Shown: piece by piece, positions 52,375-61,002 of the stretch
Layout: each line of letters opens with the position of its first letter
Position numbering within the stretch: the stretch's first letter is position 1
Assembly: GCF_003970915.1 (NCBI RefSeq)
Contig: NZ_RXOF01000004.1
Coordinates: 310,001-374,000, forward strand
Length of the DNA: 64,000 bases
Reading direction: 5' to 3'
Origin: Hymenobacter gummosus
GTDB lineage: Bacteria > Bacteroidota > Bacteroidia > Cytophagales > Hymenobacteraceae
Made by a program: the position numbers and the translations under genes
The notes under the pieces: model-generated
What the model was told of the DNA's origin: nothing
Database searches by the model: none
Seen by the model: the letters and a program-made list of their open reading frames with translations, nothing else

Positions 52375-54027
52375 CTAGCTTTTCGAAATCGACACGGCTT
52401 TCTTGGGGGCATTGGCCCCCATTTCCACGTCTTTCTTGGCCGATTTGGTGTTGGTGTTCTGCACCTTGATGTTCTTGGTCCGGTCGCCGCTCACGCGCAG
52501 CATCACCTCGGCCCCGCCTGCGTAGCGGATGCCGTCGAGGGTGATGTCGCGGGCGTTCTGGATTTCCATCACCGGCTTGGTTTCCTTCGAGAGCAGGGTT
52601 ACGTTCTTGAGGCGGATGTTCTCGGCCTCCTGGCACACCAGGCCCTTGTCCGACTCCAGCACCGCGTTTTCGATGCTCACGTTCTTGATGGCCATTTCGG
52701 GCAGGCCGCGCACCAGAATGCCGGTTTCGGCGCCCTTGCAGGTTACGTTTCTGATGGTGAAGTTGCGCAGCTGCGGCGTGCCCTCCCCGACCGGCTCGGC
52801 CTTCATTTCGGGCGGCGCCGTCGACTCGCCTTTCAGCGGCACGGGGTCCTTGGCGGCGTAGTACATATCGAACAGGATGGCCTGGCCGGCAATGTCGGTC
52901 ATGTCCACCCCGTCGATGAAGATGTTCTCCACCACGCCGCCGCGGCCGCGGGCCGTCTTGAAGCGCAGGCCCACGTCGGTGCCCATGAAGGTGCAGTTCT
53001 GCACGTACAGGTTGCGCGCCCCGCCCGACATTTCCGAGCCGATGACGAAGCCGCCGTGGGCGTGGTACACGCGGGTGTTGCGGAAGATGAAGTTCTCGGT
53101 GGGCACGCCGCGCTTGCGGCCCTGCTCGTCGCGGCCCGACTTGATGCAGATGCCGTCGTCGCCCACATCGAACAGGCAGTCCTCCACGATGCCGTTGCGG
53201 CACGACTCCAGGTCCAGCGCGTCGGTGTTCTGACCGTACCAGGGGTTTTTGGCCGTCACCCCGCGGATGATGATGTCGTCGCAGAGCAGCGGGTGGATGG
53301 TCCAGGCCGGGGAGTTCTGAATGGTGAAGCCTTCGAGCAGCACCCGCTTGCAGCGCTGCAGGCTAAGCATGTTGGGCCGCAGGAAGTCCTTCACGTCCTC
53401 GAAGTCCTTCACATCCTTTTTGTCAGCCGTGAGCACGCCCGGCAGCTTCACCGTGGAGGCTTTCAACGACTGCGCTGAGGGGTACCACATGTCCTTCTTG
53501 TCGTTGAGCGCGCCGCCCGAGGCCACCAGGTTGTCCCACTGCGTCTCGCTGAGCTTGCTCTTCTTGACCGGGCGCCAGGCGTCGCCGGCCCCGTCGAAGG
53601 TGCCCTGGCCGGTAATGGCAATGTTTTCCAGGTCGGCGCCGTAGAGCGGCGAGAGGTTGCGCACCGCGTCGAGGCCCTCCCAGTTGGTTTTGATCAGCGG
53701 GTAGTCGGCGCGGTTGGCCGAGAACTGCACCAGGGCGCCTTTCGCCAGGTGCAGGTTCACGTTGTTCTTGAGCACGATGGGGCCGGTCAGCCACAGGCCG
53801 CGGGGCACCAGCACCACGCCGCCACCGGCCTGCGAGCAGGCGTCGATGGCCTTGCGGAAGGCCTCGGTGTTGAGGGTCTGGCCGTCGGCCACGGCGCCGT
53901 GCTTCACGATGGAAATCGTGTCGGCGCGGAAGGCGGTGGTCTTGACGGCGGGGAGGTTGGGGGTTTGGGCCAGGGCGGCCAGCGGGCCGAAGCCGGCAAG
54001 CAAACCGGCCAGCAATAATGCTTTCAT
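52375..54027 (-). CDS. GH28 polygalacturonase
   Basis: Exported 550-residue right-handed beta-helix enzyme that hydrolyses alpha-1,4-galacturonan. Start MKALLLAGLLAGFGPLAALAQ chosen for its signal peptide; the frame is open further upstream without conserved sequence. GH28 motifs in order: NTDALDLESC (NTD), GDDGICIKSG (DD), HGGFVIGSEMSGG (equivalent of GHG) and RFKTARGRGG (equivalent of RIK). First gene of a unit with GH105; candidate operator 185 bp upstream. Confidence 0.94.
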   Translation of the reverse strand: MKALLLAGLLAGFGPLAALAQTPNLPAVKTTAFRADTISIVKHGAVADGQTLNTEAFRKAIDACSQAGGGVVLVPRGLWLTGPIVLKNNVNLHLAKGALVQFSANRADYPLIKTNWEGLDAVRNLSPLYGADLENIAITGQGTFDGAGDAWRPVKKSKLSETQWDNLVASGGALNDKKDMWYPSAQSLKASTVKLPGVLTADKKDVKDFEDVKDFLRPNMLSLQRCKRVLLEGFTIQNSPAWTIHPLLCDDIIIRGVTAKNPWYGQNTDALDLESCRNGIVEDCLFDVGDDGICIKSGRDEQGRKRGVPTENFIFRNTRVYHAHGGFVIGSEMSGGARNLYVQNCTFMGTDVGLRFKTARGRGGVVENIFIDGVDMTDIAGQAILFDMYYAAKDPVPLKGESTAPPEMKAEPVGEGTPQLRNFTIRNVTCKGAETGILVRGLPEMAIKNVSIENAVLESDKGLVCQEAENIRLKNVTLLSKETKPVMEIQNARDITLDGIRYAGGAEVMLRVSGDRTKNIKVQNTNTKSAKKDVEMGANAPKKAVSISKS

Positions 54028-54211
54028 GGGCAGCAGCGGGGTGGGAAAAAAGGGACGGACGGCGCGGCAGCACGCGGGCCTGGGCGCACGACCTGCGCCC
54101 GGCAGGAGCGGCCGAAAACAACCGCCACCACTGGCCGCACGACGCACGGCGGCCATTCTAAAAGCTGATATTAGGCCAAAGCCGGCGGGCGGCACGAAAC
54201 GGGTCAGGGTT

Positions 54212-54257
54212 TTATTTGCGCAAACGATGTCGGGAACGTTCTCAAAAACATTCCCGC
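54212..54257. promoter_or_regulatory. Candidate LacI-family operator upstream of the polygalacturonase gene
   Basis: TTATTTGCGCAAACGATGTC then GGGAACGTT repeats the 48823 site with two or three changes. It overlaps a second palindrome, CGGGAACGTT-CTCAAA-AACATTCCCG, so two half-site pairs may exist. The rest of the 548-bp region 54028-54575 holds only a REP-A copy. Confidence 0.65.
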
Positions 54258-54333
54258 GGCCTAGGCTGTAGGAGCATAGATTTTTCCGCGTTCTTCGAGC
54301 GGTTGAACGTCAACGCTAGTCCGGTTGCCCCTT

Positions 54334-54510
54334 CGAACGTCATGTCGAGCCCCGCGAGACATCTCGCGTACTTCGTTGACCGACGCCGAAGGAACCTCAT
54401 GTCGGGCGAAGCCGGGACATCTCGCTCGATAGCAATTCCTTCGTTAAACGATTGGGTTACTATTCTGCGTCAGCCCGCGAGATGTCTCGGCTTCGCTCGA
54501 CATGACGTTC
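54334..54510. repeat. REP-A palindromic element
   Basis: GAACGTCATGTCGAGCCCCG and GCTTCGCTCGACATGACGTT arms with GAGACATCTCGCG and CGCGAGATGTCTCGG inside; also an internal CATGTCGGGCGAAGCC arm. Confidence 0.82.
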
Positions 54511-54575
54511 GACGAACCGCGTAAGTCCCATACCACAACCCGCCGCCTGCGTTGCGGCGCCCTTCTTCCCTACCC

Positions 54576-56123
54576 ATGCCTAAAATCGTTTCCCCGCAGG
54601 TCGAATTCAGCGGACTGCTCGCCCAGATCAAGCAGGTCACGCCCGAAATCTTCGCCGACAACGGCACCAACTACCTCAACCTGCTGGAGGGCCGCTGGCA
54701 GGAAGCCGGCAAGCCCCAGGACTTCGTCTCGCCCATCGACGGCAGCACCCTGGGCCAGCTGCCCATGCTGGACCGCGCCACCGCCCTGCGCGCCGTACAG
54801 GCCGCCCATAAGGAAGCCGCCGACTGGGCCAAGGTGGACCTGGATGAGCGCAAGCGCCGCGTGCAGGACTGCCTCGACCAGCTGCGCGCCAACGTGGACC
54901 TCATCGGCAAGCTGCTGATGTGGGAAATCGGCAAAACCTACAAGCTGGGCTTCACCGACATCGACCGCTGCATCGACGGGGCGCAGTGGTACGTGGACCA
55001 CATCGAGGACATGCTCGGTAAGCGCGAGCCGCTGGGCGTCGTGTCGAACATTGCCTCCTGGAACTACCCCTTCTCGGTGCTGATGCACGCCGTGCTGGTG
55101 CAGGTGCTCTGCGGCAACGCGGCCGTGGCCAAAACGCCCACCGACGGCGGCTTTATTTCCCTGAGCCTGGCCTTCGCCCTGGCCCGCCGCGCCGGCCTGC
55201 CCGTGACGCTGGTCAGCGGCTCGGGCGGGGAGCTGAGCGACGTGCTGGTGAAGGACCAGGCCATCGACTGCCTGAGCTTCGTGGGCGGGCGCTACAACGG
55301 CCGCAACATCGCCGATGCCTTGGCCTCGGTGCACAAGCGCTACATGCTGGAAATGGAGGGCGTGAACACCTACGGCATCTGGAACTTCACCGACTGGAAC
55401 TCCCTGGGCGAGCAGCTGAAGAAGGGCTACGACTACGGCAAGCAGCGCTGCACGGCCTACGTGCGCTTCGTGGTACAGCGCAGCGCCTTCCCGCAGTTCC
55501 TGGAAACCTACCAGACGGCCATCCGCAGCCTGAAAGTGGGCAACCCCACGCTGGTCGATAACCCCGACGACAAGCTGGCGGACCTCGCGTTCGGCCCGGT
55601 GATTAACGCCCGCCAGGCCGAGGACCTCGACCGCCTCTACGCCGACGCGCTCAAGACCGGCGCCACCCCGTTCTACGAGGGCCAGCTGGACGACTCGCTG
55701 TTTTTGCCCGGCCAGGACCGTTCGGCCTACCGCGCCCCGCGGGCCCTGGTAAACCTGCCGCGCCAGAGCGAGCTATACTTCAAGGAACCCTTCGGCCCCA
55801 TCGACTCGGTGGTACTGGTGGACCGCGTGGAGGAGTTGGTGGGCGAAATGAACATTTCCAACGGGGCCCTGGTGGCCGCCGTGGCCTCCGACGACGCCAA
55901 GTGGGCCGAGCGCACGGCCAAGGAAGTACGCGCCTTCAAGGTGGGCATCAACAAGCTCCGCTCCCGCGGTGACCGGGAGGAAGTATTCGGCGGCCTGGGC
56001 GAGTCGTGGAAGGGCGCTTTCGTGGGCGGCAAGCTGCTGGTGGAAGCCGTGACGCAGGGCGCCCCCTCGGAGCTGGTGCTCGGCAACTACGAGGACGCCA
56101 TCCTACTGCCGGAGACGACCTGA
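54576..56123 (+). CDS. Aldehyde dehydrogenase, GapN-like (NADP glyceraldehyde-3-phosphate dehydrogenase type)
   Basis: A 515-residue ALDH-superfamily enzyme, start MPKIVSPQVEF. Catalytic residues are in place: SNIASWNYPF with N163, LEMEGVN with E261 and KQRCTAYVRF with C292. The RCTA block is that of non-phosphorylating GapN rather than of acetaldehyde dehydrogenases. This would turn glyceraldehyde-3-phosphate from the KDPG aldolase into 3-phosphoglycerate with NADPH. It lies at the outer edge of the pectin locus, divergent from GH28. Substrate inferred. Confidence 0.82.
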   Translation: MPKIVSPQVEFSGLLAQIKQVTPEIFADNGTNYLNLLEGRWQEAGKPQDFVSPIDGSTLGQLPMLDRATALRAVQAAHKEAADWAKVDLDERKRRVQDCLDQLRANVDLIGKLLMWEIGKTYKLGFTDIDRCIDGAQWYVDHIEDMLGKREPLGVVSNIASWNYPFSVLMHAVLVQVLCGNAAVAKTPTDGGFISLSLAFALARRAGLPVTLVSGSGGELSDVLVKDQAIDCLSFVGGRYNGRNIADALASVHKRYMLEMEGVNTYGIWNFTDWNSLGEQLKKGYDYGKQRCTAYVRFVVQRSAFPQFLETYQTAIRSLKVGNPTLVDNPDDKLADLAFGPVINARQAEDLDRLYADALKTGATPFYEGQLDDSLFLPGQDRSAYRAPRALVNLPRQSELYFKEPFGPIDSVVLVDRVEELVGEMNISNGALVAAVASDDAKWAERTAKEVRAFKVGINKLRSRGDREEVFGGLGESWKGAFVGGKLLVEAVTQGAPSELVLGNYEDAILLPETT

Positions 56124-56140
56124 GTGCAACAGATTTAGTA

Positions 56141-56177
56141 AAAAACCCGTCGGCTGCTTCAGCTGACGGGTTTTTGG
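56141..56177 (+). terminator. Rho-independent terminator of the aldehyde dehydrogenase gene
   Basis: AAAAACCCGTCGGCTG / CAGCTGACGGGTTTTT with loop CTT, about 18 bp after the stop. Confidence 0.9.
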
Positions 56178-56270
56178 TTTTTGGTGGAAACCTTGAGCCG
56201 GCCTCTATATTGCTCCCCAGGGTTCCGTGCTTTCGGCGGCCGCCCGCGTTTGCTGCGTTAGCCATACCGT

Positions 56271-57230
56271 ATGCCTGTTTTCTACTCCCGCTACCTGCAC
56301 GCCGCGCCCCTGCTCCTGAGTGTCTTCCTGCTGCTGGCCGGCGCCCTGCTGCTGACGGACGCCACGCGCGGCGGCTTCCGAACGACAAGCGCCCCGGCGG
56401 CCGGCACGGAGCAACAGACGCTGGCCGAGCCCAAGCTGCACACCGTTACCGTACACCAGGGCCGGGTGGTAGCCCGCAACGGCCAGCCCGTAAGCCCCGA
56501 CTCCACAGCGCCTGTTGCGGCGGCTGCCTCAGCGCCGGGGCGGGGCTCCTGGCTGGGCGTCAGCAGCGGGCCGGGGCGCCTGGCGGAGGGCTTTCTGGGG
56601 CTGCTGAGCCTGCTGCTGGGCTCCTTTGGAATGCGCCAGGTCTACCGGGCCCGGTTTGCCCCCGACTTCGGGCAGTGGGCCGCCGAAGGGCAGCCCGAGG
56701 CGCCCGTGTTTGCCTTCGAGGACGCGCAGCTACGACTGCTGCGCCCTTACCCCTTCGCGGCGTCGCGGCTGGCGGGCCGAGGCTGGGTGGCCGCCGGGGA
56801 GTTGACCGAAGTCGGTGCCGACGGCCGCAGCGCCGTGCTGGCCGGCGACGAGCTGATCTTCTTTCCGGCCGCCGAGCCCGGCGCCCTGCACGCCTTTGCC
56901 CGGCGCAACGGCCTGCCCGTGGTAGCGCGGCCTGATGTGTGGCACCTGCTGGCCGCGCCCCTGGCCGCCGACTACGACGCCACCGAAGCCGGCAGCCTCG
57001 ATGCGCAGCTGCACGCCCAAGGCCTCGGTGCGGCCGAGCAGCGGCGCATCCGCCGGCAGCTGCGCGCCTGGTGGCTGCTGCAGCCCTGGCGCTGGCCGGC
57101 CCTGGCGGGCGACGCGGACGACCTTCACTACGACCACGCCGAAGTGCTGCACCTGACCGGCGCCGGGCTGCTGGAGCGGCGGCGCTGGTACTGGTACACC
57201 ATGGCGGTAGCCCTGCGCGCGGCGGCCTGA
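56271..57230 (+). CDS. Membrane protein of unknown function
   Basis: A 319-residue protein with two hydrophobic segments (APLLLSVFLLLAGALLLT, about 12-30, and LAEGFLGLLSLLLGSFGMRQ, about 105-125) flanking a soluble loop. A soluble C-terminal domain (about 130-319) is rich in A and L with WHLLAAPLAADYDATEA and QRRIRRQLRAWWLLQPW. No family recognised. A TATATT motif lies about 60 bp upstream. Immediately precedes the aminotransferase (61-bp gap). Confidence 0.7.
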   Translation: MPVFYSRYLHAAPLLLSVFLLLAGALLLTDATRGGFRTTSAPAAGTEQQTLAEPKLHTVTVHQGRVVARNGQPVSPDSTAPVAAAASAPGRGSWLGVSSGPGRLAEGFLGLLSLLLGSFGMRQVYRARFAPDFGQWAAEGQPEAPVFAFEDAQLRLLRPYPFAASRLAGRGWVAAGELTEVGADGRSAVLAGDELIFFPAAEPGALHAFARRNGLPVVARPDVWHLLAAPLAADYDATEAGSLDAQLHAQGLGAAEQRRIRRQLRAWWLLQPWRWPALAGDADDLHYDHAEVLHLTGAGLLERRRWYWYTMAVALRAAA

Positions 57231-57291
57231 GAAAGTGGCCGCGCCGGGGCCGGATGGCGCAAGTGCCATCGGCCGCCTATATTTAGGCACC

Positions 57292-58524
57292 ATGCCCAAG
57301 CTCTCCGACCGCGGCCAACGCCTGCCTTACTCGCCTTACCGCAAGCTCACGCCCTACGCCGACGCCGCCAAGGCCCGCGGCGTCCACGTGCTCCACCTCA
57401 ACATCGGCCAGCCCGACATCGAAACGCCGCCGACCATGCTGGCGGCGGTGCAGCAGGCCAGCATCCGGGTGCTGGAGTACAGCCCCACGGCCGGCTACCC
57501 CAGCTACCGTCACAAGCTGGCTGGCTACTACCAGCGCATCGGTATGCCGGTGGTGGCCGAGGACATCCTGGTGACGACCGGTGGCTCCGAGGCGCTGCTG
57601 TTCGCCTTCATGTGCTGCTTCAACCCCGGCGACGAGGTGCTCATCCCGGAGCCGTTCTACGGCCCCTACCTGGGCTTTGCCGAAGTCACCGGGGTGCGGG
57701 TGGTGCCCGTGCCCTCCTACCTCGACGAGGGCTTTCAGCTGCCGCCCATCGAGGAGCTGGCCGCCCGCGTGACCGAGCGCACCCGCGCCATTCTCATCTG
57801 CAACCCCAACAACCCCACCGGCTACGTGTACCGCCGCGACGAGCTGCAGCAACTGCTGCAGCTCTGCCAGCAGCACGATTTGTACCTGCTTTCGGACGAG
57901 GCCTACCGGGAGTTCTGCTACGAGGCCGAGTTCGTCAGCCCGCTGCAGCTGCCCGGCGCAGCCGAGCACGTGGTGGTGCTCGATACCATTTCCAAGCGCT
58001 ACAGCGCCTGCGGGGCCCGCATCGGGGCTTTCGTGACCAAGAACAAGGCGCTGTACCAGGCCGTCTTCAAGTTCGCGCAGCTGCGGGTGAGTCCGCCCGG
58101 CCTGGGGCAGCTCTTCGCCGAGGCCGCCGCCGAGCTGCCGCCCAGCTACTTCGACCACACCAAGGCCGAATACCGCGCCCGCCGCGACCTGGTACTCCGG
58201 CGTCTGCGCGCCATGCCCGGGGTGGAGTGCCCCACCCCCAGCGGCGCCTTTTACATCATTGCCCGCCTGCCCGTCGACGACTCGGAGCGGTTTGCGCAGT
58301 GGCTGTTGGAGGAGTTCAACCACCAAGGAAAGACGGTGATGATTTCGCCCGCGGCGGGCTTCTACGCCACGCCCGGCGCCGGCCGCCAAGAGGTGCGCCT
58401 GGCCTACGTTATCAACCAGGACGCCATCAACGCCGCCATGAACTGCCTGGCTGCCGGTCTGCTGGCCTACCCCGGCCGCGTGCTGCAGGAAGTAGGGTAT
58501 GAGGGTGAGAGGGTAGGAGTGTAG
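57292..58524 (+). CDS. PLP-dependent aminotransferase, class I/II (aspartate aminotransferase-like)
   Basis: Cytoplasmic fold-type I aminotransferase, 410 residues. Motifs: YSPTAGYPSYRHKLAGYY, NPNNPTGYVYRRDEL, LLSDEAYREFCYE (PLP Asp) and DTISKRYSACGARIGAF with Schiff-base K235, plus the substrate Arg near EVRLAYVIN. Start MPKLSDRGQRLPYSPYRKL; TATATTTA box about 7 bp upstream. The last 9 or so residues (YEGERVGV region) are encoded by a palindromic repeat arm. Amino-donor specificity unknown. Confidence 0.9.
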   Translation: MPKLSDRGQRLPYSPYRKLTPYADAAKARGVHVLHLNIGQPDIETPPTMLAAVQQASIRVLEYSPTAGYPSYRHKLAGYYQRIGMPVVAEDILVTTGGSEALLFAFMCCFNPGDEVLIPEPFYGPYLGFAEVTGVRVVPVPSYLDEGFQLPPIEELAARVTERTRAILICNPNNPTGYVYRRDELQQLLQLCQQHDLYLLSDEAYREFCYEAEFVSPLQLPGAAEHVVVLDTISKRYSACGARIGAFVTKNKALYQAVFKFAQLRVSPPGLGQLFAEAAAELPPSYFDHTKAEYRARRDLVLRRLRAMPGVECPTPSGAFYIIARLPVDDSERFAQWLLEEFNHQGKTVMISPAAGFYATPGAGRQEVRLAYVINQDAINAAMNCLAAGLLAYPGRVLQEVGYEGERVGV

Positions 58525-58668
58525 GAGTTATTGAGTTTGCGAGTTTAAGAGAGTGGAAGTTTAAGAGTTATCGACCAGACAGCTCCTGCCCCCCTAAACT
58601 CAATAACTCCCAAACTGATAAACTCAAACAACTCCTACCCTCACACCCTCCTACCCCCATACCCTAAC
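58494..58668. repeat. Long imperfect palindrome overlapping the aminotransferase stop
   Basis: Left arm GTAGGGTATGAGGGTGAGAG, GGTAGGAGTGTAGGAG, TTATTGAGTTTGCGAG; right arm (reverse complement) AGGGTATGGGGGTAGGAGGG, GTGAGGGTAGGAGTTG, TTTGAGTTTATCAG. Arms of about 75 bp. The left arm contains the aminotransferase stop codon. It fills the gap to the cytochrome gene. Confidence 0.72.
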
Positions 58669-58672
58669 AAAA

Positions 58673-59326
58673 ATGTCTCAATCTGACGCTGTGCCGGCCG
58701 AGGTGCCGGCCACCAAGAAATACTCCGCCGCCCTGCGCCTGTGGCACTGGAGCAACGCGGCCATCATTTCGGGGCTGTTCAGCACCATCCTGTTTTTGCG
58801 CTACATCATCAACATGCGCGGGCTGCGCGGCAAGATTCAGGAGGTGGGCAACCTGAGCGAGGAGCAGGCCCGCAGCATCGGGCGGCTGGTGAGCCACCGC
58901 ATCTGGGACTGGCACATCTACCTGGGCGTGACGCTGGCCGTGCTGCTGGGCTGGCGCCTGGTGGCCGAAATGGCCGCCCCCGCGCTGCAAACCTTCCGCC
59001 ACCGCCTGCGCCGTTCCAAGGAGCACCAGCAGGAGCAGCCCCGGGCCGCGTTCCGGCTGCGGCACTCGGTGCTGGTGAAGTACTCGTACCTGGTGTTCTA
59101 CCTGCTGCTGACGGTGATGGTCGTCACCGGCCTCATCCTCACCTACGCCGACGACGTTAAGGCCCTGCACGACATCGAGCACACGGTGAAAGAAATCCAC
59201 AACGTGAACATGTACCTGTTGCTGGCCTTCGTGGCCCTGCACCTGGGCGGCGTGGTGTGGGCCGAGCTGAACAAGGACAAGAACATTACCTCCGACATGA
59301 TTCACGGCGGCGAAATCCGGAAGTAG
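58673..59326 (+). CDS. Cytochrome b561-type membrane protein (Ni/Fe-hydrogenase/formate dehydrogenase b-subunit-like)
   Basis: A 217-residue inner-membrane haem b protein with about four helices: LWHWSNAAIISGLFSTILFL (His24-region), IWDWHIYLGVTLAVLLGW, YLVFYLLLTVMVVTGLILTY and IHNVNMYLLLAFVALHLGGV. The paired His residues (WHWS, DWHIYL, IHNVNMYL, LHLGGV) are possible haem axial ligands. It probably passes electrons between a soluble partner and quinone; no partner genes are adjacent. Start ATGTCTCAATCTG at 58673. Confidence 0.78.
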   Translation: MSQSDAVPAEVPATKKYSAALRLWHWSNAAIISGLFSTILFLRYIINMRGLRGKIQEVGNLSEEQARSIGRLVSHRIWDWHIYLGVTLAVLLGWRLVAEMAAPALQTFRHRLRRSKEHQQEQPRAAFRLRHSVLVKYSYLVFYLLLTVMVVTGLILTYADDVKALHDIEHTVKEIHNVNMYLLLAFVALHLGGVVWAELNKDKNITSDMIHGGEIRK

Positions 59327-59347
59327 CGGCCCTGAGTCAGCCGTACC

Positions 59348-59398
59348 CGGCCCGGCGCTCCTGGAACAGCACGTTTCGCGGGCGCCGGGCCGTTTTTT
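59348..59398 (+). terminator. Rho-independent terminator after the cytochrome b gene
   Basis: CGGCCCGGCGC / GCGCCGGGCCG (11 bp, perfect) followed by six T, 22 bp after the stop. Confidence 0.88.
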
Positions 59399-59422
59399 GT
59401 ACGTCGCTGGCACGGTTTTGCG

Positions 59423-59452
59423 TTGACGCCCGGGCAGCTTGTCGTATTTTCG
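59423..59452 (+). promoter_or_regulatory. Possible Bacteroidota promoter of the 59481 gene
   Basis: TTG at 59423-59425, 19-bp spacer, then TATTTTCG at 59445-59452 (one mismatch from TAnnTTTG), 28 bp before the ATG. Confidence 0.4.
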
Positions 59453-59480
59453 GCAGCGGCCCGCTTTTCCGCCTGTGCTT

Positions 59481-60008
59481 ATGAATCCGTTGCGTCGGCC
59501 CCGCGTCCCTTTCCTGCTCGGCCTGTTGCCTCTCTTGCCGCTGCTGGCCCTCACCGGCCCTGCCAGCCGGCCGCCGCAAGCCCTGCCCCACCGCCTCACC
59601 CTGAAGCTCAACGGCGCTCCGGTGCCCGTCGATACCGCCTACTCGCGCATCGAGGTGTCGCAGGGCGCGGGCAAGGTGCTTACCCTGAACCTGATCCGCC
59701 GCGACGCCCCCGACGACCCGGGCCTGACCATCTTGGTGGACGAGTTCAAGCCCGTGCCGGCGGTGTACCGCTTCAAGGAAATTCTGAGCGCCCACGTCAC
59801 CGAGGCCACTTACCGAGTGGGCAGCGAGGTAGCCGAGTCGCAGGCCTGCGGGGTGAATCAGGGCGAGGTGCGCGTGACGGCCGTGGACACCAAGCGGCAG
59901 ATTCTGACGGGCACGTTCCGGGCAGTGGGCTGCTCCACCAATGCGCCCCGCAGCGGCAAGAAGTACACGTTCGAAGGCTCGTTCCGCTGCGCGTACGAAC
60001 TGCGTTAG
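59481..60008 (+). CDS. Exported hypothetical protein
   Basis: A 175-residue protein. N-terminal signal MNPLRRPRVPFLLGLLPLLP then a beta-rich mature part with a repeated strand-turn pattern (RLTLKLNGAPVPVDTAYSRI, GTFRAVGCSTNAPRSGKKYT, FEGSFRCAYEL). It resembles the small DUF6252-type proteins of Bacteroidota in its C-terminal TGTF...FEGSF pattern, but this is not firm. Its stop codon overlaps the converging gene by a few bases. Confidence 0.65.
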   Translation: MNPLRRPRVPFLLGLLPLLPLLALTGPASRPPQALPHRLTLKLNGAPVPVDTAYSRIEVSQGAGKVLTLNLIRRDAPDDPGLTILVDEFKPVPAVYRFKEILSAHVTEATYRVGSEVAESQACGVNQGEVRVTAVDTKRQILTGTFRAVGCSTNAPRSGKKYTFEGSFRCAYELR

Positions 60009-60805
60009 CGCGGCACTGTCAGCCGGAATTGCTGAGAGCAGGGGGTACGTTCTATTTCGCCCCGGAAGTTCATCCGTTGCACGTCCTGTACCTGCACGAG
60101 CAGTTGGTCATCAGCTTGTAGCTGTACGGGCAGCTGCGCTAAGTCAATTTCCCCGTCGGCGGGCCGCACAGATACGACGGGCAGCCCGCCGCGCAGCACC
60201 GTCAGCTGAAAATGGCCAACGCGGTAACGGGCATCTACGGGCATTGTAGTAGAAAAATCCGCCGCCGGTACTGCTTGCAGCACTACTCCAAAGCGCCTGT
60301 TAGGCTGCCTGACGGTATCAGGAGCACCGCCTTGGTCGATGGTAGCATTGCGCATGTCACTCAGCCAGCATCTGACCTCGGGCAGCGGCGGCACAACAGC
60401 ATCAAATTCCCGGCGCGCCAGCAGTTTTGGTCCGCGCTTCACCAGTAATACCACCGTTGCCGCCGTGGGCACAATCAGCAGCTGCCGGTGCGGCTTATCC
60501 AGCGTCACCGTAGCGCCTTCCGCCGAAAACCGCAGCTTACCCCGCTCCGTCGGCACGCGCAACCGGTTCTCACATCGCAACACCAGCTGCGCCGAATCGG
60601 GCGACACGGAGTAAAGCGGAATGAGCGGCCGGGGCCGGCAGGTGGGTTGGGGAGCTGCTTCGGCGGATGCCGCGCTCCAGCCGCTGTTGGCGCTGTTCCA
60701 TCGGTCGTGCGCTTCCGTGCAGGGGTCGGGGTAGCGCCAGAGCTGCGCCCGCGCCGCCCCCGGCAGCAGGCTGCTCAGTACCAGCAGGAAAGCAACGACA
60801 CGCAT
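60005..60805 (-). CDS. Exported protein, GldM C-terminal-like (tentative)
   Basis: A 266-residue protein with signal peptide MRVVAFLLVLSSLLPGAARA. The mature part has beta-sandwich strands (SPDSAQLVLRCENRLRVPTE, TVTLDKPHRQLLIVPTAATV, KLLARREFDAVVPPLPEVRC, DARYRVGHFQLTVLRGG). The order RREFD.VVPPLP ... F.TTMPVDARYRV.HF resembles the C-terminal domains of GldM, the gliding/T9SS motor protein, but the membrane helix and the rest of GldM are absent. Stop codon overlaps the gene on the other strand. Confidence 0.55.
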   Translation of the reverse strand: MRVVAFLLVLSSLLPGAARAQLWRYPDPCTEAHDRWNSANSGWSAASAEAAPQPTCRPRPLIPLYSVSPDSAQLVLRCENRLRVPTERGKLRFSAEGATVTLDKPHRQLLIVPTAATVVLLVKRGPKLLARREFDAVVPPLPEVRCWLSDMRNATIDQGGAPDTVRQPNRRFGVVLQAVPAADFSTTMPVDARYRVGHFQLTVLRGGLPVVSVRPADGEIDLAQLPVQLQADDQLLVQVQDVQRMNFRGEIERTPCSQQFRLTVPR

Positions 60806-60832
60806 AGCGGTAACAGCAAGACCTAAACGCAA

Positions 60833-60965
60833 CAACGCCACCGCCGGCCTTTTATGCAAGGCCAGCGGTGGCGTTGTCGGTAGCTGCGTGGATTGACGGT
60901 TGGTGCGAGGTGCGAGGAAGGTCCTTGGCTTCGCCTTCCTTCGCTTCGCTCGGGATGACGTTCTT
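60833..60965. mobile_element. Partial composite palindromic element, copy 3
   Basis: Hairpin CAACGCCACCGC ... GCGGTGGCGTTG (60833-60876), then GGTGCGAGGAAGGTCCTTGG and CGCTCGGGATGACGTTC. It matches the right half of the elements at 29938 and 50018. It lies between the alcohol dehydrogenase and the 60005 gene. Confidence 0.6.
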
Positions 60966-61002
60966 TTTTATCCGCTCACCTACTCACCCGCTCATCCAAC
61001 AT

